From the NCBI RefSeq assembly GCF_902859825.1, contig NZ_CADIKB010000006.1:167003-231002 (forward strand): a DNA stretch of 64,000 nt, given 5' to 3'. The stretch is from Paraburkholderia phenoliruptrix. Lineage in GTDB: Bacteria > Pseudomonadota > Gammaproteobacteria > Burkholderiales > Burkholderiaceae. Position 1 is the first letter of the stretch, and every line of letters begins with the position of its first letter. Below are positions 53,006-61,880 of this stretch, one piece after another. The notes below the pieces were generated by a model. It ran no database searches. It saw only the letters and a program-made list of their open reading frames with translations, and was not told the origin of the DNA. A program made the translations under genes and the position numbers.

Positions 53006-54116
53006 GGTCTTCCTGCTGCATGCGTACAGCCCGCGCAATAGCGGAGATGGCTTGCTGGTGAAGTTAAGCCTGCGTGCCATTCGCTCGGCGGGGATAGTGG
53101 GTCCCGTTACCGTCGTGTGTCTGGACAAGGCTGCATTTGCCGGTTATCTCGACGACACGAACGTGGAGCTGATTTCCCTTGCCGATTTTGTAGTGAGAAT
53201 CGTGCGACGTATCGGGTCCATGCGCGCCGCGATCTTCTTTGGGGTAGGGGGCGGCTATCTGAGGTCGGGCACGTTGAGCGAGGGGTGGAAGGCGCTGATC
53301 GCGCACGGTACGCAGATTGCCGGCACAGCGCTCGGTGGCCGCCGCAGCAGGACGGTTTATCTGCCGCAAAGCGTCGGGCCCTTCAAAGGCATGTCCGGGG
53401 TCATTCTCAAAGCGCTGATTCGCCGGCATGTCGACACGATTTTTCTTCGCGACGACAAGAGCCGCGAGGAGTTGCAACACCGGCGAGGCGTGCGAACCGG
53501 CGATCTGGTCGTACTGGAGATCGGCAAGCATCTGCAAATTCCCGCCATTGCCTTGACGACACAGGAGCGCCGCAAGGTCTTCTTCGTCTTTCGCGACCTG
53601 AGCGGCAAGCCCTATTCCGAGGTGTACCTGAAGAACATCAGGCGTCTCGTCGAACTGATTCCGGACGCCGGCTTCGCTCTGCAAAGTTCAGGCCGCGGCA
53701 ATAGCGACGACGTGTTCTACCAGCGCACCTTCGGCGTGCAGTGCAATGCCTTGCTTCGCGACATTGTCCTCCGGCGTGATGCCATCATCGTGTCGGTGCG
53801 TCTGCATGGCAGTCTGGAAAGCGTGCTCGCCGGCGTACCGAGCGTGCATCTGTCGTACGAACGCAAGGGACACGCTGCCTATAGCGACCTCGGTATCGAC
53901 GACTACGTGTTTCATGCGGGAGACTTCGACCCGGTGAAGGTGGCGGACACCGTGGAGCGACTGAGAAACGATCCCACGCCGTTCTGGAATAGCCTCGATA
54001 AAGCTTCGGCGAACCGTTACGACGAACTGGTGGAGTACATCAAAAATGAAGTACAGCTCTTCGATCACGCTACTGATGGACGGAAACTTCTCGCGCGTCG
54101 GAGCGGAAATCTATAG
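52992..54116 (+). CDS. Polysaccharide pyruvyl transferase
   Basis: A 374-residue enzyme of the polysaccharide pyruvyl transferase family (CsaB/WcaK/ExoV-like). It opens EVFLLHAYSPRNSGDGLLVKLSL with the conserved NxGD motif, then IFFGVGGGYLRSG, RTVYLPQSVGPFKG and a C-terminal IVSVRLHGSLESVLAGVPSVHLSY with the RLHG motif. It would add pyruvate ketals from phosphoenolpyruvate to the exopolysaccharide, giving it negative charge. It overlaps genes on both sides. Confidence 0.88.
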   Translation: MKTPEVFLLHAYSPRNSGDGLLVKLSLRAIRSAGIVGPVTVVCLDKAAFAGYLDDTNVELISLADFVVRIVRRIGSMRAAIFFGVGGGYLRSGTLSEGWKALIAHGTQIAGTALGGRRSRTVYLPQSVGPFKGMSGVILKALIRRHVDTIFLRDDKSREELQHRRGVRTGDLVVLEIGKHLQIPAIALTTQERRKVFFVFRDLSGKPYSEVYLKNIRRLVELIPDAGFALQSSGRGNSDDVFYQRTFGVQCNALLRDIVLRRDAIIVSVRLHGSLESVLAGVPSVHLSYERKGHAAYSDLGIDDYVFHAGDFDPVKVADTVERLRNDPTPFWNSLDKASANRYDELVEYIKNEVQLFDHATDGRKLLARRSGNL

Positions 54117-55224
54117 TCCGCATATGGGCTATGAGCAGTTCGCGGTGCGTTTCACCCAGAGTTTCGACGAGGTCAGGATTGCCGCGCGCTCCTTTCCGAC
54201 GTCGAAGGCTCTCGGGAAAAAAGTGACCGGCGCGCGTACCTCTTTTCTCGACCTCGGTGCGAACCGGGGCGTACGGGCGCTGGTTCTGGGTATTCCGCGT
54301 CTAATGCGCCGCGTGTATGACGTCGTTAATCACGCCGATGTGTTGCTGATTCGCTTTCCAGGCAATATCGCGATGCTTGCCATGCTGATATGCAAGCTGA
54401 CGCGCAAGCCGTTTTCCGCCGAAGTCGTCGCGGACCCGGCCGATTATTTCAGCGACGCCGCGTCGCGCCATCCGCTACGGCGCATTGCGCGCAGCTTGCA
54501 TTGCTGGGCGACGCAACATGCTGTTCATCGTGCGAAAACTGTCCGCTATGTAACGGCACACTCGTTGCAACAGCGTTATCCGCCACGCAGGTTGGATCGT
54601 GCATTCGGATTCAGCGATGTGTATCTTCCAGATGAAATGTTCGAGCACACTTCGCATGACGAGGATGGCGACCAGAGCGGTTTTCGCATCGTCAATGTCG
54701 CGATGATGCACAACGAGAGCAAGGGGCATGACCTGCTGATACGCGCCATTGCCCGACTGCACGCCGACAAGCTCGATGTTCGTCTTACCTTGATAGGCGA
54801 CGGCGTTTTGCGCGAGCGCTTTCAGCGTATCGCTGAAGCAGAGGGCGTGGCGGACGTCGTCCATTTTGCCGGCGCGATGGACGGCGACGAAGTGCGCCGA
54901 CGCGTCGCACAGCATGCGCTTTTCGTGCTGCCCTCATTTCAGGAAGGCATGCCGCGGGCGATGCTCGAGGCGATGGCGCTGGGCATTCCGGTAGTCGCGA
55001 CGCGCGTGGGTGGAATCGGCGAGGTTCTCGAAGAACAGAGTCTTGTCGAGCCCGGCGACCTCGGCGCCCTTTGCGCACGAATTCAACAGCGCGCGACGGA
55101 CGCGTCATTCAGGCGCCGCGAGGCAGCCAGTCATCGAGCCATTGCGAGGAACTTTCAATTCTCCACCTTGCAGGAGCAATACCACCTCTATTGCGATGAG
55201 CTCAAGGCGGCTTCCTCGCGATGA
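54046..55224 (+). CDS. GT4-type glycosyltransferase
   Basis: A 392-residue group 1 glycosyltransferase. The C-terminal domain is clear: FRIVNVAMMHNESKGHDLLIRAIARL, VRLTLIGDGVLRERFQ and ALFVLPSFQEGMPRAMLEAMALGIP with the donor-binding E-x7-E. The N-terminus overlaps the pyruvyl transferase by 71 bp if the ATG at 54046 is used (GGAG 10 bp upstream). A later ATG at 54076 would reduce the overlap to about 41 bp. Confidence 0.88.
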   Translation: MKYSSSITLLMDGNFSRVGAEIYSPHMGYEQFAVRFTQSFDEVRIAARSFPTSKALGKKVTGARTSFLDLGANRGVRALVLGIPRLMRRVYDVVNHADVLLIRFPGNIAMLAMLICKLTRKPFSAEVVADPADYFSDAASRHPLRRIARSLHCWATQHAVHRAKTVRYVTAHSLQQRYPPRRLDRAFGFSDVYLPDEMFEHTSHDEDGDQSGFRIVNVAMMHNESKGHDLLIRAIARLHADKLDVRLTLIGDGVLRERFQRIAEAEGVADVVHFAGAMDGDEVRRRVAQHALFVLPSFQEGMPRAMLEAMALGIPVVATRVGGIGEVLEEQSLVEPGDLGALCARIQQRATDASFRRREAASHRAIARNFQFSTLQEQYHLYCDELKAASSR

Positions 55225-56474
55225 AAAAGGATTTTCTCTACGTGGTGCTTGCCTCCGCGCTGCCGGCGCTTGGCAACTTCATTGCCGTTGCGGTGGCATT
55301 GCGCCATCTCGATCCGGACTGGCTCGGCAAATCATACGCGCTGCTCGCGCTATTCTACGTAGCCATCGACCTTTTCAACTTCGGGTCGCCACGCATCTTC
55401 ACTATCGAGCGGATTCGCTCGCGCGTGTCCACGTTGATCTTTCTCGACTTCGCGAGTGCAACCGGATCGACTATCGTATTTGCGTCGCTTACCGTATGGC
55501 TCGCGCGAACCGGGCTATTTGCACAGCCGCATTATTTCTGGACGTTGCTCGCTGCACCCGCGTGTTATGGGCTTTCGCACTTTTCGCTCGGTGTGCTGCG
55601 ACTCTATGGCCGTAGCGGCCTCGTCTGCGCGATTTCGACGATTTCTGCGGTGAGCCGCATCGCCGTTGTATGGCTCGTCATCGCGAAGCAGGCTTTGCAA
55701 CCCATGTTGCCGGACCTGCTGCTGCTCGTCGAAGCTGCATATGGCGCGATGATGCTCGTGGCGTATCTGGGTACGGCGCGCGGCGGCAATGCGCGTCCTT
55801 CCGACTTCGCGTCATATCCTGACGCAGAGCGATTCAACCCGTGGACATTTCGCTATCGCGAGTTCCTGAGCGAACACCGGAAAGAAATTCTGGGCAGTTG
55901 GTATTCGAACGCGATCTTCTCGGGCGCGAAACATGCGGACATCATGATCGTGACATTCATTCTGGGGCCGTCTGCTGCCGCGCTCTATCGCGGCGTCAAG
56001 AGCGTGCACAATCTGGCGTTCAATAGCGGACAGGCATTTGCACTCGTGGTAAGCAGCAAGCTCGGCCGCGCCATCGCGCCATTGCTTCGCATGCGCGCCG
56101 CAGCGGTGCTCGCGGGAGTCGCCGGCACAATGGGGTTGTTAATGCTGACCAGTTGGATCGCGCTGCGCGTCCATCTCTTTCCAACGGGTCGCCTCGGTGC
56201 GCCCGCGTTGCAGTTTGGCTTTCTATTCGCCGCCTTCCTGGGGGCAGGCGTGATCTTTATGTGCAGGATATTTTCGCTTCATGTGTTTTCTGTGGACAGG
56301 CGCTGGTTCGTCAAGATATCGTCGCTGGAAGTGGGGGCGTCGCTGCTCCTCGTATCGCTGCTGTCATATGCATTTGGGCTCATCGGCGCGACAATGGGCA
56401 TTGCGCTCGCCGGCGCCATCGTGCTTGCGTTGTCGAGCCGAATCCGGGCGAAGGCAGCACCGGTTTCCGTATAA
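55221..56474 (+). CDS. Wzx-like polysaccharide flippase
   Basis: A 417-residue membrane protein with about twelve hydrophobic segments, beginning KKDFLYVVLASALPALGNFIAV, consistent with MOP-superfamily Wzx/PST flippases that translocate lipid-linked repeat units. It is the only flippase candidate in the locus. Start is coupled to the previous gene by ATGA. Family motifs are weak by nature, so the call depends on topology and position beside the glycosyltransferases. Confidence 0.78.
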   Translation: MKKDFLYVVLASALPALGNFIAVAVALRHLDPDWLGKSYALLALFYVAIDLFNFGSPRIFTIERIRSRVSTLIFLDFASATGSTIVFASLTVWLARTGLFAQPHYFWTLLAAPACYGLSHFSLGVLRLYGRSGLVCAISTISAVSRIAVVWLVIAKQALQPMLPDLLLLVEAAYGAMMLVAYLGTARGGNARPSDFASYPDAERFNPWTFRYREFLSEHRKEILGSWYSNAIFSGAKHADIMIVTFILGPSAAALYRGVKSVHNLAFNSGQAFALVVSSKLGRAIAPLLRMRAAAVLAGVAGTMGLLMLTSWIALRVHLFPTGRLGAPALQFGFLFAAFLGAGVIFMCRIFSLHVFSVDRRWFVKISSLEVGASLLLVSLLSYAFGLIGATMGIALAGAIVLALSSRIRAKAAPVSV

Positions 56475-56505
56475 ATGAAAGTGTGTCCACCACGGTGACG
56501 AACGT

Positions 56506-57858
56506 ATGAAACGTCGGAGCTTGCTGAAAGGGTTGGCGCTTTCCGCGATGATGCCCTGCGGGATTACCCCCGTGCGTGCCCAGCCGGCATCGACGCGCTA
56601 CGTGTTCGCGCACTACATGGTGGCGTGGCCTCGAGGCGGGACCGACGCGGGCGTCGAGGACTATCTCGCCGAATTCCGCGAGGCGATGGCTCGCGGCATC
56701 GACGGTTTCGCGCTCAACTGCGGAGGCTGGAGCGTTAGCGAGCCGATGTACAAAATGCGTGTACTGCAGATGTACGAGGCGGCCGAGCGCCTGGGTGGCG
56801 CTTTCAAGCTTTACGTGTCCGCGGACGGCAACGCGCAGAACGAACTGCCCGATATCGTACGCACAACGAGCGGACTCAAAGCGCAGTTGAAGCAGGGGGG
56901 CAAGCCGGTTCTGTCCGCTTATGGACTGGGCGGCAGAGATGCCGCGCGCTGTGAGTCCTTGATGCGGGAGGCGAACAGGCTCGGTGCGTGGTTCATCCCG
57001 CATTTTTCCCCGAGTAGCGGCGAGGCGACGATTGGCGAGGAACAGGCCGCCGAAATCGCCGCGAGGTCCACCTCCGCGGACGGCTATTTTTTCTTCGGCG
57101 CGGGCGCGCCGCCCGATGCGCTCGCTCGCTCAACAACGCTTCTGTCATCCACGTTCAGGCGCATCGGCAAGACTTTCATGACGAGCGTTACACCGTACTA
57201 CCGTGGTCTTTCGAACGGCACCAATTATCGTGCGTTCGAGACGGACGGTTTCAGCGGAATGGCAAAGGAATGGCAAGCGGCGATCGAATCCGGTGCGAAC
57301 TGGGTGCAAATCGTGACGTGGAACGATTGGGCCGAGTCGACTTATGTTGCGCCGATAGGTTCGACATCGAAAGCGCATGTCTACAACAGCCGATTCGGAG
57401 AACTACTGAATCACACGGCGTATCTTGATGCTAGCCGCTATTACATCGCATGGTTTAAAACAGGCGCGCGGCCCGTTATTGAAAGTGACGCGTTCTATTA
57501 TTTCTATCGCTTGCACCCGGTTGATTTGAGAACGGACATGGCGAGGGCATTGGTTGATCCGTCGGCCGTCCCACCCAGATCTCTCGCGCCGCTCACGGCG
57601 CGAGTTCACGTCACGGCGTTGATGACGCGGCGCGCTACGCTGACGGTGACATGTGGCGCAAATCGGGCCGTCTTCGAGCTTGTGGAAGGTGTGAACGAGG
57701 TCAGTATGCCGTCGGCGCCGGGGCGGCCGCACTTCGAAATCGTTAGAAACAATGCGGTCGTGCTGCAGAAAACGGGTGAGGTCGCCATCACCCAGGCCGA
57801 CTTTAGTGGTGCGTTCAACTATTTCAGCGGAAGTTCAGGTTCGGCGGGCGCGCAGTAG
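56506..57858 (+). CDS. GH71-like glycoside hydrolase with Tat-type signal
   Basis: A 450-residue exported protein. The N-terminus MKRRSLLKGLALSAMM carries a twin-arginine pattern (RRSLLKG) and cleavage is likely after VRA. The catalytic-type domain (about 30-310) starts RYVFAHYMVAWPRGG, includes GIDGFALNCGGW, and later WVQIVTWNDWAEST, which resemble glycoside hydrolase family 71 (alpha-1,3-glucanase). A beta-rich C-terminal domain (about 360-440) may bind sugar. In an export locus such an enzyme could trim or release polymer. It follows the flippase by 31 bp. Confidence 0.75.
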   Translation: MKRRSLLKGLALSAMMPCGITPVRAQPASTRYVFAHYMVAWPRGGTDAGVEDYLAEFREAMARGIDGFALNCGGWSVSEPMYKMRVLQMYEAAERLGGAFKLYVSADGNAQNELPDIVRTTSGLKAQLKQGGKPVLSAYGLGGRDAARCESLMREANRLGAWFIPHFSPSSGEATIGEEQAAEIAARSTSADGYFFFGAGAPPDALARSTTLLSSTFRRIGKTFMTSVTPYYRGLSNGTNYRAFETDGFSGMAKEWQAAIESGANWVQIVTWNDWAESTYVAPIGSTSKAHVYNSRFGELLNHTAYLDASRYYIAWFKTGARPVIESDAFYYFYRLHPVDLRTDMARALVDPSAVPPRSLAPLTARVHVTALMTRRATLTVTCGANRAVFELVEGVNEVSMPSAPGRPHFEIVRNNAVVLQKTGEVAITQADFSGAFNYFSGSSGSAGAQ

Positions 57859-57885
57859 AACAACAATTCAGAAGAGGCAATCACA

Positions 57886-58212
57886 ATGGAAGACCTCGAA
57901 ACACTCAAGGCCCAGCGGGAAATTCTTCAGGCACAGCTTGCGGACATCGACAACACCATCCGCGTTCATCAGGTTGCCGAGAAAGTACAGGTGATCGCGG
58001 CGATCCGGCTCAAGATGGCGGCCTACAACATCACGCTCGACGAACTACGCGGAGAACCCACAAAGCCGCGCCATGCCGCGGCGAAAGGGAAGGGGACTGT
58101 CCCGGTGCGCTACCGGAATCCCGAGACTGGCGACACCTGGAGCGGCCGCGGCCGGCGCCCCAAGTGGATTACCGCAAGCGCGGACGTCGACCGGTTTCGT
58201 GTGGGCTCGTAG
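57886..58212 (+). CDS. H-NS family nucleoid protein (BpH3-like)
   Basis: A 108-residue H-NS-like silencer. The N-terminal oligomerisation helix (METLKAQ-type, here LETLKAQREILQAQLADID) is followed by a basic linker and the C-terminal DNA-binding block YRNPETGDTWSGRGRRPKWI, the standard form in Burkholderiales. It is preceded by AGAGG and lies 27 bp after the GH71-like gene. It may silence the AT-rich parts of this accessory region. Confidence 0.93.
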   Translation: MEDLETLKAQREILQAQLADIDNTIRVHQVAEKVQVIAAIRLKMAAYNITLDELRGEPTKPRHAAAKGKGTVPVRYRNPETGDTWSGRGRRPKWITASADVDRFRVGS

Positions 58213-58399
58213 GTATGGGAACGGCAACTTTGGGATATTCGACACGGGGCTCGCGTTGGCCCGCACCTCAGTTTCCGACCAATAACGCCGGCATCAGTCG
58301 GCTTGCGCTCTCACTTGCTGCGGACATCCGCGTGAAGGTTGTTGCGCCGGGCTTGGTCGTTATAAGTGCGATGATGGTGGGCTTTAGGCCACTCGCTGT

Positions 58400-59323
58400 T
58401 TATCCGCGATGTGCCGTAGTTTCCGCACCGAAGCGTTCCACCACGAAATCAATAAAACTGCGCAGTTTTGGCGACATGTGCCGATCGGGTAGGTATAGCA
58501 GGTGCAGTTGCCGCTCTGGCGCGGCGTAGTCCGGCAGCACTTCCACCAGCCGCTTTGAGCGAAGATCGTCGTTCACGAGGATTGCCGGAAGCAGGGCGAT
58601 GCCCAGACCGCCCAATGCGGCTCGCCTCAACGCTTCAGAATTGTCGATCTTCAGGCGCCCGTCCACATGTACCGCCACGCGCCCTTCTGGTCCGTTCAGC
58701 ACCCACTCGGGCTCGCCCGCGTACCACTCGGACCGCGGTGGATACGCGTAAGTGAGACATTGGTGTGTGCGCAGCGCATCGGGCGTCGCAGGGACGCCGT
58801 GCGCCCTCAGGTAGGCGCGCGAAGCACATAAAACGAGCCGATACGGCATGAGCGGGCGTGCTACCAGATCTGGATTGCCCAGCGCACCGATGCGAATCGC
58901 CGCCTCAAACCCATCATTGAGAAGATCCGAGACAGCATCGGTCGCGACGATATGCAGTTTTACCTCCGGATAGCGGTCGCAGTATTCAGCAATGGCCGGA
59001 ATGAGGCACTCGTTGTTGAACATGACAGGCGCCGTCACGCGCAAGCGGCCGCGCGGCGTTGCGAGATGATCGTGCGCTAGCCGTTCTGAATCGTCGATCA
59101 GGCCGAGTATCTCGACACAGCGCTCGTAGTAGGTCTGGCCGAACGCGCTCACCCGCTGCTTACGCGTGGTCCGATGTATAAGCCGTGTGCCGAGCCGCGC
59201 TTCGAGCGCCTGCAGGTGACTACCGATCATGGTCGGCGACAGGTCGCACGCTACCGCCGCTGCCGTGAGGCTACCCGTTTCGACCACGCGCACGAACACG
59301 GTCATTGCCTTGAGAAGGTCCAT
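58400..59323 (-). CDS. LysR-family transcriptional regulator
   Basis: A 307-residue LysR-type regulator. The N-terminal helix-turn-helix (MDLLKAMTVFVRVVETGSLT, SPTMIGSHLQALEARLGTRLI) is followed by a co-inducer domain with LRVTAPVMFNNECLIPAIAEY. It is divergent from the MFS transporter across 126 bp, the usual arrangement for a regulator controlling its neighbour. Confidence 0.92.
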   Translation of the reverse strand: MDLLKAMTVFVRVVETGSLTAAAVACDLSPTMIGSHLQALEARLGTRLIHRTTRKQRVSAFGQTYYERCVEILGLIDDSERLAHDHLATPRGRLRVTAPVMFNNECLIPAIAEYCDRYPEVKLHIVATDAVSDLLNDGFEAAIRIGALGNPDLVARPLMPYRLVLCASRAYLRAHGVPATPDALRTHQCLTYAYPPRSEWYAGEPEWVLNGPEGRVAVHVDGRLKIDNSEALRRAALGGLGIALLPAILVNDDLRSKRLVEVLPDYAAPERQLHLLYLPDRHMSPKLRSFIDFVVERFGAETTAHRG

Positions 59324-59449
59324 TACTCAATAATACCGGGTTCTGTGCCCGATCGGATTGCATTTACCAAACCCTGCTTGAGGAATAGAGTTCGGCTACG
59401 CGACGGCCTTTGAGGCAATTTCCCGTCGCGTTCTCTCTGGCACGGACAC

Positions 59450-60844
59450 ATGTACATTTCACTCTCCACGCGGCGGCAATCATCGCGACTCGCCTTGCTG
59501 GCGACGAGCCTCGGTTTTGCGCTCATCTGTCTCGACGTAACGGTCGTGAATGTCGCGCTCGCCCGCATCCGCGCGAGCCTCGCAATCGGCTCGACAGAGC
59601 TCGAATGGGTCGTCAACGCGTACACGCTCGCATTCGCCAGCCTGTTGCTCACGGCGGGCTCGCTCGCCGACCGCTTCGGCGCGCGTCTGATCTTCGTCTG
59701 CGGCTTCGCCGTCTTCACCGGCGCGTCCATCGGTTGTGGTCTCTCGGCCGATGCGACGGTGCTTGTCACATCACGGGGGCTGCAGGGAGTGGGCGCCGCC
59801 TTGTGCGTACCATCGTCGCTGGCGCTGCTCGGCGCCGCATTCCCGGATGCGCACGCGCGCGCCAAAGCCGTGAGCATCTGGGCCGGCACCGCAGCGCTCG
59901 CGCTCGGCGCCGGCCCGCTGGTCGGCGGCGTGTTGGTCGAACGCTTTGGCTGGTCGTCCATCTTCCTTATCAACGTGCCGATTGGCATTGTCGGCATCTG
60001 GCTTACGCTCGCGCATGCGCCCGATACCGTGCGTCACGAGGCGCGCCGCATCGACCTCGCCGGACAACTGCTGGCGGTCGTGGCGCTATCCGTGTTGACG
60101 TACGCCGTTGTTGAAAGCGGCCGGCGCGGCTGGACCAGCGCCCCGGTCATGACGGGCCTGGCGGCGGCGGTGGTGGCGGCAGCGGCGTTCATCGTCGTCG
60201 AAGGGCGCCGCGTGCAGCCGCTATTGCCGCTCGCGCTCTTTCGGAACGCCGTGCTGAACGTCTGTTCAATCACCGGCCTCACGCTGAATTTTGGCTATTA
60301 CGGATTGATGTTCGCGATGAGCCTTTTCTTTCAGAATGCATGTCACTACACGCCGCTCGAGACCGGCATCGCGTTTCTGCCGATGACCGCAGTCGTGACA
60401 GTGGCCAACGTTGTATCGGGCCGTCTTACCGCACGCTTCGGTTATCGCCTGCCCATGGTCGTCGGCCAGTCGCTGGCGGCACTCGGCTATGCCTTGTTGG
60501 CGTTCCTCCGCGCGGACAGCAGCGCGCTCGCCATTGCATTGCCCTTATTGGCTGTGGGCACGGGGGTCGCGCTCGCGGTGCCGTCCATCAATACCGCTGT
60601 GCTCGCGCATGTCGACTCAGCCTCAATCGGTATTGCTTCGGGCGTGTTGAATACCGCGCGACAAGTCGGCGGTGTCGTGGGCGTTGGCGTATTCGGTTCG
60701 CTCGTGCGCCCCGAGTCCAGCGATATCGCCTCAGGACTGCATGTGGCCGTGATGCTGGCCTTCGCGATGACATTTTTGAGCCTCTTGTCTGTCCGGCTTG
60801 GCGTTGCAAAGCGAGCATCGTCGATCGATGCAGGTGCGAGTTAA
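59450..60844 (+). CDS. MFS drug/proton antiporter of the DHA2 (EmrB/QacA) family
   Basis: A 464-residue transporter with about 14 membrane helices. Motifs include LDVTVVNVALARIRASL in helix 1, WVVNAYTLAFASLLLTAGSLADRFG and, in helix 5, GPLVGGVLVERFGWSSIFLINVPIG, the antiporter signature of the family. It likely exports toxic organic compounds. A short GCGCT-TTGG-AGCGC hairpin follows the stop at 60845-60858 without a T-run. Regulation by the divergent LysR gene is inferred. Confidence 0.92.
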   Translation: MYISLSTRRQSSRLALLATSLGFALICLDVTVVNVALARIRASLAIGSTELEWVVNAYTLAFASLLLTAGSLADRFGARLIFVCGFAVFTGASIGCGLSADATVLVTSRGLQGVGAALCVPSSLALLGAAFPDAHARAKAVSIWAGTAALALGAGPLVGGVLVERFGWSSIFLINVPIGIVGIWLTLAHAPDTVRHEARRIDLAGQLLAVVALSVLTYAVVESGRRGWTSAPVMTGLAAAVVAAAAFIVVEGRRVQPLLPLALFRNAVLNVCSITGLTLNFGYYGLMFAMSLFFQNACHYTPLETGIAFLPMTAVVTVANVVSGRLTARFGYRLPMVVGQSLAALGYALLAFLRADSSALAIALPLLAVGTGVALAVPSINTAVLAHVDSASIGIASGVLNTARQVGGVVGVGVFGSLVRPESSDIASGLHVAVMLAFAMTFLSLLSVRLGVAKRASSIDAGAS

Positions 60845-60969
60845 GCGCTTTGGAGCGCCCCACGCGCATGTCGCCGAACCCATTCACATGTGACACCGTA
60901 ACCCCGTTGTCCGTACTTTTTTCCTCGCGCGATGCGCGCGAACATCCGCATTGTGTGGAGCATGTCCAT

Positions 60970-61269
60970 CTATAAGTTCAGGCTTAGCTGTTCAGCGAAG
61001 GACCGTATCACTTCTTCATTACGTGCAAGAAAGATCCACTGCCCGACGCGCGTCGATACGAGAAGCCGCGCTTCGACGAGGAGGGCGACATGCACCGATA
61101 CCGTCGATTGGGAAAGACCGCTGCGTGCCTGAATCGCGTGCATAGGGACGCCGCGGCCCAGGTCGACAAAGCGGCCTGGAAAGGCCTCGGCGGGGACTTT
61201 CAACCAGGCAAGGATGTCGCGCCGCAGCGGATTCGCGAGCGCCTTGTGAATCAGATCGGTGTCTATCAT
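60970..61269 (-). CDS. ArsR-family winged-helix repressor
   Basis: A 99-residue regulator starting MIDTDLIHKALANPLRRDIL, with the recognition region MHAIQARSGLSQSTVSVHVALL and a wing ending IFLARNEEVI. No metal-binding cysteine pair is present, so it may sense something other than metals. The ATG overlaps the DJ-1-domain gene by 4 bp (ATGA), showing they form one operon. Confidence 0.88.
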   Translation of the reverse strand: MIDTDLIHKALANPLRRDILAWLKVPAEAFPGRFVDLGRGVPMHAIQARSGLSQSTVSVHVALLVEARLLVSTRVGQWIFLARNEEVIRSFAEQLSLNL

Positions 61270-61874
61270 TGAATTTCCCGCATATCGCCGCTGCCTCGAT
61301 ACGGCGGCGCCAGGAGTGCTCGCGCGATCGTTCCCACGGCGTTTTCGCCCAGGTCCTCCCGCACGAACGCCAACGCCAGATGAATGCCTGCACTCGCGCC
61401 ACCGGACGAGTACAGGTTGCCGTCCTTCAGGCAACCCGGATTCGACATCACATGCACGAGCGGATATTCGGTGGCGAGCCGGTGCGCGTCGCGCCAATGC
61501 GTGGTCAGCCAGCGGCCGTCGGCGAGACCCGCGCGGGCGAGCAGAAATGCACCGTTCGAAATGGATGCGAGCCGGCGGGTTTTCGGTCCCACATCGCTCA
61601 ACCAGTCGACGAGTTCCCGATGCTCGCGCGCCGAGCCCACGGCCTGCGCTCCCGGCACCACGATAATGTCGAAAGGCGTGCGCGTGTCGAGCAGGCATCC
61701 CGTCGCGCGCACGGCCGTGCCGTTCGAGGACAACACAGTCCCCGGCGCCGGGCCGATCAGATGCTGTTTATAAAGCACCCCGCCGAAGAGACGGTTGGCC
61801 TGATGAAACACATCCATCGGACCGCTCACTTCGAGCAACTGAAAACCCGTGTAGAGCATCATCGCGACACGCAT
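61266..61874 (-). CDS. DJ-1/PfpI-domain protein (GlxA sensor half without AraC domain)
   Basis: A 202-residue protein matching the N-terminal sensor half of GlxA-type regulators: VAMMLYTGFQLLEVSGPMDVF and IIVVPGAQAVGSA. The nucleophile elbow reads SISNGAFLLARAGL, with Ser-Asn where active members have Cys-Thr/Asn, so it is probably not catalytic. It ends after REDLGENAVGTIARALLAPPYRG with no helix-turn-helix; full GlxA proteins continue about 110 residues. Either a free-standing sensor paired with the overlapping ArsR protein, or a truncated regulator. The clean ATGA overlap favours the first. Confidence 0.75.
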   Translation of the reverse strand: MRVAMMLYTGFQLLEVSGPMDVFHQANRLFGGVLYKQHLIGPAPGTVLSSNGTAVRATGCLLDTRTPFDIIVVPGAQAVGSAREHRELVDWLSDVGPKTRRLASISNGAFLLARAGLADGRWLTTHWRDAHRLATEYPLVHVMSNPGCLKDGNLYSSGGASAGIHLALAFVREDLGENAVGTIARALLAPPYRGSGDMREIQ

Positions 61875-61880
61875 GCGCGC

